From Agrypnia vestita (lineage: Eukaryota; Arthropoda; Insecta; Trichoptera; Phryganeidae): a DNA stretch of 64,000 nt. The stretch spans positions 62,001 through 126,000 of the forward strand of contig JADDOH010002605.1 of assembly GCA_016648135.1 (NCBI GenBank), given 5' to 3'. Positions 23,041 through 35,400 of the stretch are shown here, piece after piece (positions within the stretch are counted from its first letter, which is position 1; each line of letters opens with the position of its first letter). The notes under the pieces are model-generated. The model was not told the origin of the DNA, ran no database searches, and worked only from the letters and a program-made list of their open reading frames with translations. The position numbers and the translations under genes are program-made.

Positions 23041-24220
23041 GTTTTACTAAACTGAATACATAATAAACAAATATTAAAGCGAATGAATTTTAAATATTCC
23101 ATATTACTGCAGTGATAGTCCATGTTTAATAGAAAATAAGTCGGAAATGATGAAAAAAATGCAAACTTTAATGTCGCTTATCCCTGTAACTGTCGACATT
23201 TTACCCAAAGTGTAACAAATATTTTATACTTTACAAAAGCTTTTGCTGCTAGCTATGACACCTGTATATGTACAATTTACATATTAACTATTAATTTTAA
23301 GGAATCGTTTTTTATAAATGAAATCAATTGAAAGATATGTACATATATATGTATTTATTAATATATAAACAGCATTATACACTACATTACAAACTAACAA
23401 ATATTAAAATTTATTTAGTCTTTGACAGAGTTTACATAAAAAAATAATAACAAATATTAATAATTAATAGATAACCATAATCTGAATAACTATAATCAAA
23501 GCATGTATTTTAAAGTTACCATGTTAAATAAAGATATCACATCTAAAATAATTTAAAAAAAATTGTTTTAAAATCCTTTAGAGCCCAATTAGATAAATAT
23601 ACGCTGTTACTGTCTTGGGAACAATGGTTAACTTTCATATTCCATAAATTATCTTCAATAAACTTTAAATTTGAAATACACAAACTATACTTTTCCAGTC
23701 AGTAGCTGTCAATTGAAAATTATTTTTCTCTAATATTGTGTATTCAGGATACCCTAATAGATATTATAGTCGGAAAGTATTCGTCCAAAGATCAACTACG
23801 TCAGGTGCAATTATTAAGGTAGAAAATCTAAATGCAGCAGAACCTTTTCAATTTGAAATACAAATGACTAATAAAAAATCAAACCTCACTAATTAAAGGT
23901 GATTCCCCAGATTACAAAAATAAATATAAAAATAGCTGAAACATAATTCATGGACTGCTGGTTAAACTATATTTTGCATATTTTATGTGTATAGATTTAC
24001 AAAAAAAGTATCCTCCGAGGATAACCAATTATCTCTGACTTCAGCCCTTCTCCATCCATCATCTCTTCAACAAATATGTCATCCTCATTCTCACATGATC
24101 ACATAGATTTGAGATAAATCTATGGCCTTGGTCCACTGGCGAATTTGTATGTTATAAAAAAACTAAATCACAAACTGCTGCTAATAGATACTCACTCACA
24201 TGTGGAAAATGACCAATAAG
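23041..24220. other. Intergenic DNA, nothing coding recognised
   Basis: A dispersed-repeat fragment (ATGCAAACTTTAATGTCGC at about 23158) and otherwise AT-rich DNA. A short open acidic stretch on the minus strand near 24010-24110 has no splice context and is not called. Confidence 0.4.
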
Positions 24221-24227
24221 TAATGAA

Positions 24228-24590
24228 TTATAAAAAAGTGTCAATTTGTAGTAGAAACTTTACAATGTGTAAAAGAATGCATCTCTGGCGAAGCCTGACT
24301 GCTAATAGATGCGTCCCCGATGGCGGATAGGGGTACACTCTGTAGATATACAGGGTAGGAGGGAAATAAAATACCTCTTGCGGACCGATAGGTACATGGC
24401 ATCTGATCCAGAGTGCGGCCAGAGGGCGGCTACAAAAAGTGTCTGTTTCCCATAATAAAATAAATGATACCAACCCGTCTAGCAAGCGTGGTATTCAATA
24501 TGCCAAAAATGAAATGTTGAAAGAGGCCTATATCTAGCAGTGGAGAGAAGAAGAAGAAGAAGTAGAAAAGAATGCAATAAAAATTGCAGC
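24228..24590 (+). mobile_element. RTE-like retrotransposon 3' end
   Basis: AGGCCTATATCTAGCAGTGG followed by a (GAA)n tail at about 24545 is the familiar 3' terminus of insect RTE-like elements. The preceding segment (GACGGGTTGG reversed) is also of that kind. Confidence 0.55.
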
Positions 24591-24645
24591 AATAACTAAT
24601 TATTACCACAAATTTATATATTTGTCACCTTTTAGTGTTGAATAA

Positions 24646-24789
24646 GGCCCGGTTGTTTCAAATTCGATCAAAGTAAGCGTAGAGTTTAAACTGAAATTTT
24701 ACGTTCTCCACCAATCAGACGATCCGTTTTCGTAAAAATCTATGCTTTTATCGACCGCTTACTTTGATCGAACTTGAAACAACCGGGCC
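24646..24789. mobile_element. PIF/Harbinger-like MITE, 144 bp
   Basis: Nearly a perfect palindrome with ends GGCCCGGTTGTTTCAA, flanked by TAA on both sides (24643-24645, 24790-24792). Core TCCACCAATCAGACGATCC. The 3-bp TAA duplication fits PIF/Harbinger. Related copies at 22945, 37958 and 51877. Confidence 0.75.
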
Positions 24790-24792
24790 TAA

Positions 24793-25015
24793 GAGAGCTT
24801 GAATATCTTGTATTATGACAGTCTTAATCAGCTCAAGATACCACGTCTCCTGGCTGCGTAACTTGAGGGACTGGTACCAATGTAACTCAACTGAGTTGTT
24901 CCGTGCGGGGGGTGAATACAATTGTGTTTGCCGACCTCCAATAGGAAATGGCAATACAAGGAGAAGTGTTGAAAAACAGAAAGTACAATTGAGAAAGATT
25001 AACAACTGATGCAAG
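24793..25015 (+). mobile_element. RTE-like polyprotein C-terminal fragment
   Basis: Plus-strand frame includes YHVSWLRNLRDWYQCNSTEL followed by FRA, the well-known C-terminal motif of RTE-like endonuclease/reverse-transcriptase proteins. Frame decays downstream. Confidence 0.65.
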
Positions 25016-26349
25016 AATGTTGATAAATATTTAGATCAAAAATAGGGAGGATTTGACATTTTTTGATTGGGGGACCTCCAATCAGCACGGGTGTAAATTC
25101 CACAGCAGAGATGATAATATAATTTTATATTAGCAAAGCAAACTTTCAAACCTCATCGTTTTCCTAAACTCACGCTATTTATATAGTACTAGAAAACTAC
25201 TGTTAATCCAGAGAGTTTAATTTTGAATATTGAGCTTATTAAAATAACGAATCAAGGCAAACTGCAATCCTGAAATAAATACATGTATCTCTGCAATTAA
25301 TACTTATGTAATATTTGATTTTTGCATATTTTATGTGTTTTACAAACAAATAACTGTGTTTAAAATAATGAGTTTCTATTGAATTACTAATGGCTGTAAT
25401 TCATATCAGGTTGAGGCGCATTATTCTGTGTCATTGCAATGGATAACGGCAACACAAGTTATATTTGTATAATTTCAATTTATAAGGGTTCAAATTCACT
25501 AGAATCTAATGTCCATACAATAAGAAAACTAAACCATCATTATCACTGCATGCGCGTGCAGTGAATGCATCGAAGCACGACTTTTATGCAGACATAAATT
25601 GTGGAAAAAACATCGAAATAAAATATTAATGTGACAGAATATTATGATGTATTAAAATCTGAATAATATAATCGTTATTGTAGTAGTAATTTTACGAAAT
25701 ATATATTTTAATTCAATTTTTTTTTCAAATGTACGCTACGTTAATGACATGCTTCAATATTCTCACTGCACACCCCTGATTCACTGTTATGAAGGCGTTA
25801 GCTCTCAGAATGTTAACATTTTTCAATATTTGAGATTATTTTCGGTTAAAGCCGGTTATCACACCATATTAATAAGAATAGAAAATTAATACAAAATCAA
25901 TTAAACAAATAATAGGTATATATTATATAAATATTTTATGTAAAATTGATAGATATATGCTACTATAAAATATCAGTGAAATGCTGAATAGATTTTAAGC
26001 AGATTTATGTTCCATTATATGATACAAATTTAATACATTTTTGGCAAAAATATCATAGAAAAAGAAACACATTGTTATATTACTGAAGATAATTGAATCT
26101 CACATTAAATACGCCCTTCGTAACGTGTTGACACAAGAATTATACACCTATACAAAATAAACAAAAATATATTTATCGTAAACAGTAGTTATAATATAAT
26201 AGCTATAACTAGGATATTATACAAATTTAAATCTCAACCAAACTCATAAAATTATGTTTTCTTTCTGTAAATTGACACGGACTGCAATACCTTTGTTCTT
26301 CCTTATGACTAGACTAACGTAGTACATATGAATATAAATTTAATTAAAT
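25016..26349. other. Intergenic DNA downstream of PXK, nothing recognised
   Basis: AT-rich. It must contain the PXK 3' UTR just left of 26350, but no clear polyadenylation signal stands out on the minus strand. Confidence 0.45.
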
Positions 26350-26480
26350 TTACTTCTTAGCTTTGTTGAGTTTGTTCTTGTTAAAGGAACAAATAGATTC
26401 TAGAAATGCAGAACGGCTTGAATCCACTCCAGTGGATGAAGGCGCCAACATAGATCCTTTCAAATTTGGAGATTCCTCAA
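26350..26480 (-). CDS. PXK: PXK exon 11: WH2-like tail and stop
   Basis: TTTTTCCAG acceptor. Two bases complete I after exon 10. Then EESPNLKGSMLAPSSTGVDS and SRSAFLESICSFNKNKLNKA, KK, stop at 26352-26350. The S-R-x-A/L-L-x-S-I-x-x-F-x-K pattern is the PXK WH2-like end, 3.3 kb past exon 10. The plus-strand frame over this exon is a shadow. Confidence 0.88.
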
Positions 26481-29400
26481 CTGGAAAAACCACATATAAA
26501 TTGTTATTGGATTATGAAATATTTTTTTTTTACTTTTATACAAAATACATATTGGCTTTAATTTACTATTTGAACTCTTCGGATGAATAAATTAGTAGAT
26601 GTATGAAAGAAACTGATTTCTACCAACTTTTGAAATAATATTCATCAAAAACTTATATCTTAGACAAAACTTCAGATTGCAATGACTGGATTTGTGATGA
26701 TAGAAATCTGTGTCGCTTCGACGTCAAATGAATTGGTTTTTTTTAAGAATTACTGACAGTGTGGAGATCCGACATTAAAGAAGGATGTATGATGTATGCA
26801 AGAAAAGTGATCTTATTATGAATGTAAACAAGTCAATAGTAATGGTATTCAAGAAGGAGGAAATTTTAATTTCAATTTATTTATTTTTAGTATAACATTT
26901 ACATTACAAACATATATTTAATTCGTAAATATTATTAACAAGTGAGAAAATATACAAACAACAAAATATCAAATGTATATAAATTTATTCATAGGTGTAG
27001 GAGAATCCTTCTTCGGAAAACATTCTCAGAGACATGGAACAGATCAACGTCCAGAGTAATATTTTTCAGCATAGCAGTAGACCTTCCAACAGGCATATAA
27101 CCATTGGCAGGTTGGTCCTTTATATTGGAATGTGAAACAATCTATGCTGACACTGTTTTAAGTAATTATCAGGAACATACAAACCAATGCTCCGCTTAAT
27201 TTCAGTATTATCGATCATACCGAGTAACAATCGATAAACTCGGTTGGGTAAAGGCAAGGATAATGCCCGTACTCACTCATGTAGAGATATCTTAGAAATT
27301 TTTTTGCGCCTTCTCTACCATAAGTGAGTACTTATGCTCATGTGGCACCCAAATCATCGAGTCACTCTCGAGTCTACTTCACACCAAGAAGTTCAAGAGT
27401 TCTCTGAGGGTATTTTCGAAAACCCCGGCTGTACGCAGGACAAATCCTAACATTCTCAATACATTACCACTGACCGCCTCTATGTGATTGTGAAATTACA
27501 GGTTGCTCACAAATCTAATGCCGAGATCCTTAACATTCGACGTTCGTGTCAGATTTTGGTTTTTCATTTTGTAGTGATAGAATAGGGTTTTCTGGGCCCT
27601 AGTGAAAGATGTAACCGAACACTTGGAAACATTAAACATAAATTTATTTCGCCTTCCCCATTCACATATATTTGATATATCTGCTTGGAGAAGATGAAAA
27701 TCATCCAAGTTTACCCACCATTAAGAAAAGCTTTAAGTAAGTCATCCACGCATAACAGAAAGCGCGAATTTAAAATTACATTTTTAATATTATTGATAAA
27801 AATAGAAAACAACAATGGACCCAGGTTGGAGCCTTGCAGGACACCCGAAAAAGTATGGAAACACTCTGACCAATAAACTGTAGGAGACGAATTGGTTTCT
27901 ATTTTGGAGGTAGCTTGCCATTTATTTTACCAAACCATCCGAGAAACCGATCTCATACAGCCTTTTCAAAGTAAGACAATGTGTGAAATACTAGTAGGCA
28001 ATGAATGTTTGGAACAAGTTGATGCGTTTGTGTATTTGGGTATGTTCGAAAGAAGTGGGAAGGTTGAGTAAGATATAGAGAGGAGGGGTGACTGCAGGGA
28101 ATAAGGTGAATGGTGCTTTGAATGCAATAATTTCTAATAGAAATACGGAGGCAAGACTAGCGGAACATAATGGAATTCTGGTACCAACACTGATGTATGG
28201 AAGTGAAGCCTGGAGCTGGCAGAAGAGGAACGAAAATAGACTGAATGCAGGGGAGATGAGATGAGATCCTTTAGACATATGTATGACAAATCAATTTATG
28301 ATAGAGTAAAGAATGTAGATATTAGGAATGAATGTAAAACTGATCTTAGCATAGTTAATAGAATTAAGAACGGGTCGCTCAGATGGCTTGGGCATGTGCG
28401 AATGAATGTAGAAGGAATGGTAAGAAAGATATATGTATAACACAAGTGTTGACGGGGCAAGAAAGAGAAGACAACCGCACAAGACGTGGGATGACCAGAT
28501 TAACCAGATACTGGAACATGATCCTGTTATAAGCCTAAACAATCGTAGAGCTTGCATGCGAACATGTATGAAAGTGGATGAGGGGAGGGTTGTGTGTCAG
28601 GACAGAAGAGTGTGGCGCTCTATCCTCTCTGCCTACCCCAAAGGCAATAGCGTGATGGTAAGTAAGAATGTAACAACAGAGTTGGGCATCATAACTAAAG
28701 CACTTAAATCCCAAAAATATATAATCTTCTGCATTAGTTTTGTTATCACACATTGCAGTTTCATATTATTTTTTTAAGTTTTATTTTCATTTTTTCCGGT
28801 AAAATATACCCTTCCTTCCTGGGTTTCAATTCGTGGGACTGGTTTGCAGCAAAGCACATCTTCTTCTCCATTCTGCTCGGTCTCTGGCGATGCTCTTCAG
28901 CTCTGTGTAGGAGGCACATTTCATATCTTGGCTCAAGATATTCATGCCGAGGGCGCCCTCTGGCAATCTTACCCTCTACCATTCCCTCCAGTATAGTTTT
29001 GAGCATATTTTCATGGCGTAAAATATGCCCCATCCATTTTGCACGCCTTTTCGAGATGGTATTCATCATGTGCCTGGTTTCATCGATCCTGCTGAGAACC
29101 TCTTCATTCGTAATGTGGTCTCTCCAGGAAATTCCTAGGGCACATCTGTAGGTCCACATCTCGAAGGCTTTTAATCGTTTTTTTCTCTGTCACCAATGCA
29201 CCATGTCTCACATCCGTACAGCAAAATACTCCACACATAAGTTTTTATTAATTGCTTGCGGAGTTTTAGGTTTATATGATTGGATTCGAAAATCTTTGAT
29301 TTTTTGTTAAACGCAAGTTTTGCTTGGTGGATGCGACTGTCAACCTCACTTTTTGTACGGCCATCTCATGTGATTTTACTCCCAAGATAGACAGACTCTT

Positions 29401-32400
29401 TTGTGTTCTTGATTGCAGCTCCTGACATAAGTATGTTCATTTGTTGTTCGTCTCTGCCTACGGTTATCAATTTTGTTTTATCCTTGTTTATATATATCAC
29501 CTGCAATATCTTTTTGAAATCAAAAATATTGAAGATGCCGTACTAATCCCGATACCTCTCACATGCTAAATATTCCATCATTGTATTCTTCCCCCATCAG
29601 ATTATGGTGTGAAATTATTATACAAGTATATAAAGCAGATTTTTTTGTAGAAAATTTTTATGTATAGGTACTTTATTATTTGAACATTAAAATTTTGATA
29701 CCAATATTTAATTTAATTTCAAAAATAATTACCCCTGGAGAACTTTGTATCAGGCTTAAGAAATAAATGTTAAAAGGCTCCTCTCACCTATCATGTCAAT
29801 CATCATAAAAAATACTTACTAATTTGAGGTGGGGTTGCACTTGAAGCCGTACTCACAGTGCTAGCTACACTGCCGGAGCGTTCACTGGGGCCGCTCATGC
29901 TGAGCGGAGACAGCCCACTCTGGGTGAATCCATTTAGTGAAGAATGGCTGTTAGATATCGCATTCTCTTTATTTTTCTGTAAAAAATAATGGTGGTATTT
30001 TAGAGTTGAAAAAGAATGCTTGCAAAAAAACATTTCTCTTATTGTATGTAATTGTGATATATCGGGTAATCCCATTAATAATGAAGACTGTGGAATAAAT
30101 GATAATCAAATGGGGCAAAGTCCGGCGAATATGGTGGGTGGGGTATTGTTTTCCATTCAAACTGCTACATTATGGATAGAAGAACACCTTTCATCTTGAA
30201 ACCAAAGATGGTTGTTTTTCTTCTGACACTGACTTAAGCTGCTCGCAGTAGATCTCCTTTTTTAGCATTTTGTTTGGGTTTAAAAGTTCAAAGTGGAATA
30301 AGCCTTTTATATCCCATCAAACAGATAACACCTTATGTGGGCGAAGATATTCTTAAACCTAGGGTGCCGGTGTTTCTCCTTTCCCTATCCACTGTCTTCG
30401 ACGCTTGACATTTTTAGGGAAAACCCATTAGCTAGGAAGGGATTTTGTTTCACCAGAGTTTGCGGTTTACATTTCATTAATGTGATTGAAAAAACTACAT
30501 TACTCATGGAATGACCCGATATAAGATACACAAAGACACATATTAGATTAATTAATACAACAACTAAAAAGGAAAATATTTGGACACTCGTCATTGCTAG
30601 AGTAGTGATTTATTAGTGTACTATTTCTTTTAGATTGATAGATCACAAAAAAATATTAAAATTTAGAAAGATTATGCGAAAAAGTGAAAAAACATACAGA
30701 TTTTCGTTTCCTTTTCCTCAGCTCTTCCTCAGATGACAAGATTTCTTGAATTCTTAATTGTCGCCGTTCTGCTCGAACCTAAAACAAACCCGTACATCGT
30801 TAAAAAAAATTGAGTACATTTTATACATATTGTGTATATAACTCACTGAAAAGGAAGGAAGGAAACTATGTTATAATTTTTCCAAAAATGATGCCATTAT
30901 AAAAAAAGCAACAAATAGCAAAATCGTACAAAGTAGCAAGATGTACAGATTGTTTTAAAATACAAAGAGACAATATTTAATGTGCAGAAACATTGTACAC
31001 GTTATGTATTATTCGAGTCACTTAAAAAAGAACGTATATTTATATAATATTTATACAAGTTAAATAATCAATGTTTTTCATAGACCTTTGTCAGCTGTCA
31101 ATCTTTTTACTGAAAATATTGACATACTTTTTACCTACTGTTTTAATGAAGCTGTATTAATGTTTTAGGCCGCAGGGCTTAGCAGCAAGCAATTGGCGAT
31201 GGCTGATACCAGTTGATGGCCGCGAAGATAATAATCGCCATAAAAATATCGCCAGACAATAATTCGCGACAGCAGATTGCTTAACTACGAGTTAAATCTT
31301 GACATTTTCAAATTTTACTTTATAAAAAACAGTTTTACTTTATGTAGGTACAAACTAAGTGTGCATAATTTTTTTAAGTAAAATTTTTAGGTAAGGTACA
31401 ATGAATTCACAAAAAGTTGTTTACCTACCTAAAAAGACATAATTTTAATATTCAAATGTGTAAATATAATCTGTTCAATAAATTGTTAAATTAATATTTA
31501 AAATGAAATAATGCTATAAAAAAGCTAATAATTTCTCATCTGAAAGAACAAAATGTAAAAATAAATCCAGTAATGAACAAAACCAGCTTACTTGTTTTTG
31601 ATCGGATTTCAGTCTGTTTTCAATACAAGTTATCACATTCTTTAATTGTTCCTTTATCTGGACAGGAAATTTCAAATGGAAATTTTTCGTCGGTTCTGGA
31701 TGCTCTCCGTTTAAAATTGATGGAGCGTATGAAAAAAAAGGATGTAATAAGAGTGTGTCTATGCTGGGCAGGCCGTGCTTGCAGGCGGAAGGTGACAGGA
31801 TCATTTCCAAAACGGATACTGAAAGTAAATAAAATAAAATAATGAACAACTCAACTCGCAGATTTTTTAGGAATTAAAAATTGTTTCCTAGAATAATTTT
31901 TACTGTTGGATGGAGGGTGTCTACAATAGGAAAGATCAGATTTCACTAGTGATGCAACAAATACTACTTTCACGAACACGAATAATTCAACAAGGTAATA
32001 AATAATACACCACTTTTCTTTTTTTACTAAGAGATTTAATAATTAAAATTTACTACCAGCAAATTTTTGTTCAAAAAGCACAACGTTTGTACATTCCCAG
32101 CGGTCGAAAATATATATCACTTTTTTCACGCTTACGAGAGGTCATGTTATTATTTAATTTGAAATTATTTTATAAGAGTTAACACTTTTACACACAACGG
32201 AAATAAAATGGAACGAACAATACGTATTACAAAACGAAAACTACATGAAATGAGCACCTAACCATATTAATAACTCAACGAAACTAGATGAAAGAACTCA
32301 TGTTATGCTGTGAAACAAGTAACAATTGACAACTTGAGAACTCAACAAATCCATTCATTCAATGTTAGGGGAATCCCCAATAATAGAGTGCGTAGGTGTG

Positions 32401-35400
32401 TTCGGATACACAGTGTACAGCCAAACTGTAATTTGCGTTGCGATCAGTTATAAATAGTTTGTTTTTAATATTCGTGACGATATTCGGCGAATAGGAATAT
32501 TCGGTAAATATCTACTATTCGGCGAATACCAATATTCGTATTCGTTGCATCACTAGATTTCACACATGGGTTCAATGAATTAGTGCAAATTTCTTCCAAA
32601 GATATGTGATGCTTTTCTCCTTCTCAATATCAAATGAGAATATAAAAGCAAAGCAGCAATATCTAAAAAAAATATTTTGAATGCTCACTGAGAAGTGATA
32701 ATTGATTGAATTCTAGGTTTTATATGAAATATAGCTCTATCCCTTCTAAAATCATGTTTCCAAATCACTAAAAAATAAAGCAATATCCTCGTAGTGTAAA
32801 AAACAAAGGCAGCAATATCCACTTCAACCAATCAAACCTGAATGCGTGACAAAATGGTTGCACTAAAGTGAGATTCGATTCCGATTTTAGACTATATCAT
32901 AGCAAAGACAGCAATGTCTAATTATATAAATAGCAAAAGTAATGTAGTAAAAAGTAATATATGTAAAAGTAAATAGCAATGTCCACTATTTAGTAGCAAA
33001 CACAGCAACATCCATAAGTTAAATATTTATGCATACACATATATAAAAGGATAATTGAGGTAGCAATTTAATAACATATTTCCAATAAGATGTAGGTTTC
33101 ATAGATTCCAGAGAAATTTCCTTGAGTAGTGACAGGTTTTTAGTAATTATTTCAGAAACACCTCAGTGGGGGGTGTTTGCTTTGCATTGCTGCCTATACT
33201 TTTATACCCCTCAAATGATAATAAAAAGTGTGCACTTCACTTCAATATAGTGCTACTACATTGTAGTACTTAGTACAGAGCGGACCCATCAGTATAGGTA
33301 CTATTTTTTTTTCAAAAAATATTTTTTATGTTTTCTGAGGCCACGTATTTGTGAGAGATGTAGAATTAAGTACATCTATGTATAGAGAAAAAACGGTTTG
33401 TTAGAACGTGATATTTCGTGTATGCTGTGTTTTAATTTTTTTTTAAATGACAGGCTCCGCCCATGATGACTGATGACAGGTTCCGACGATGACAACCAAT
33501 GACAACCAATTAGACATCAATACTCTTGACACTTTGTGCATATTACACATGAAAACAATCACACTAATTCAACTGAACCCTTGCGTGAATTCTTCCTTAC
33601 TTAATTATAAATGATTAACATATTTATAAGGAAAATGAATATGAAAACTGAGGCTGACATGTCACGCAATCACTTCTGATGAGCATCTTTATTAAAGCAG
33701 ATAAAGATCTATCACTGAGACTATAATATGCACTGATCATATTTTTGGTAAGCATTATCGTATGTTTGTCTTTTATTTATGCTTTTGTTTCTTCAAACTT
33801 CAAACTTGTAAGATTAAATGTAATAAAGAAGCAAACAAAAGTCTTTTATGCTCTTTACGCAAGCGGTAATCCGGCACCTAGCTAACTTGCTCCCCTTTAT
33901 TCAAGGAAAGGCTGTTTAGCAAGAAGGCTATATTGGCAAAAGGTTTCTTTATATTAGGTCCTTACATATGAAATTGATGTTTAGTATGGGAGGAACATAA
34001 AGCCGATTTTTTTTTATTAAAATATATTTATTTAATCAAAGTATGTACCATTGCTATCTATGCACTTTTGCCATCTCATAGGTAGTTCATTGATCCCTTT
34101 ACTAAAAAAACCATTCGGACAAGAATCAATAAAATCTTTGAAGGCGGTTTGGACTGCCCCATCGGAGTTGAATTTTTTCCTTTGCAAGAAGTTATCCAAA
34201 TTTCGAAAAAAATGGTAATCTGTTGGGGCAAGGTCCGGAGAGTACGGTGGATGTCTTAGACATTCCAATTGAAGCTCCTCTAATTTGGTAGCCGTCTGTT
34301 GTGCAGTGTGTGGTCTAGCGTTATCATGAAGCAGCAATAGTCCACCTAACGCTCACAAGTAACTTTTTTGGAGTCAATTTTCGCTTGGGGCATGGTTTGG
34401 CTGGTTCGGCAGGGTTCAGACATTGCGATGAGCGCTTCCGATTATCGTACAGGATCAACTTTTCATCACAGGTAATGATTCGATTTAAAATCCCTTCATT
34501 ATTGTGCCGGTTGAGTAATGCAACGCAGCAGTCAACGCGCGTTTGTTGATTTGATTCACTCAATCCGTGAGGTATCCACCTTTCAAGCTTTTTCACCTTA
34601 CCAATTTGCTTCAAGTGGATTAAAACAGTTTTATCACTAACACCGCAGCCTGCAGCTAACTCGGATGTGGTTTGCGATGGATCCGCTTCCACAATAGCCT
34701 TCAATTCTTCATTATCAACTTTGGTCTCCGGCCGTCCACGGGGCTTGTTCTGCAAGTCGAAATTTCCAGAACGAAAACGTTGGAACCAAAAACGCACTGT
34801 GTTTTCTTTTGCCGCACCGTCGCCATACACATCATTAATCCTTCGAGCCGTTTCTGCAGCACTGGTGCCACGGTGGAACTCGTATTCGTAAATAACGCGA
34901 TATTTCAAGTTTTTCATTTTGTAAACTGAGTGACGCAAAGAAAAAAACAATTGAGGAAAAAACAAATGAATTATAATTTTCAAAACACAAATACATGAGT
35001 AAATAGCTGTATAAATTTGGATTTGGAATTCCTAACCAAAGAGAAGATATTTGAGATCAAATTTGCCAGTACGGCAAAACGCCAATTTCATATGTAAGGA
35101 CCTAATATTATAATATTAATTAATAAATATATGGCGACATGAATCAAATTTAAGATATCTATAGAAAAATGTGCTGGATAGATAGAAATAAGAATAAAGA
35201 TGGTATGGTTAAGCTAAATAAAGAAAAATAAGTATTTAAAACAATAAAAACTCAAAAACTTTAATATCTCGAACATGTAATGAAACATCGAGAGAAGTTT
35301 CATTACATCTTACAATGCAGGGAAAGATTGCTAAAAGAGGAAGAACATCACAACTGAAGTTCAAAGAAGCAATGGTTTAGACAGTCTACAGTAGACCTTT

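Noticed and set aside
24010..24110. Minus-strand acidic stretch (ENEDDIFVEEMMDGEG)
   Set aside because: No acceptor, donor or neighbour in frame. Probably retroelement 3' debris.
26363..26590. Plus-strand ORF with VDEGANIDPFKFGDSS
   Set aside because: It is the opposite strand of the last PXK exon, which has splice sites, phase agreement and a conserved motif.
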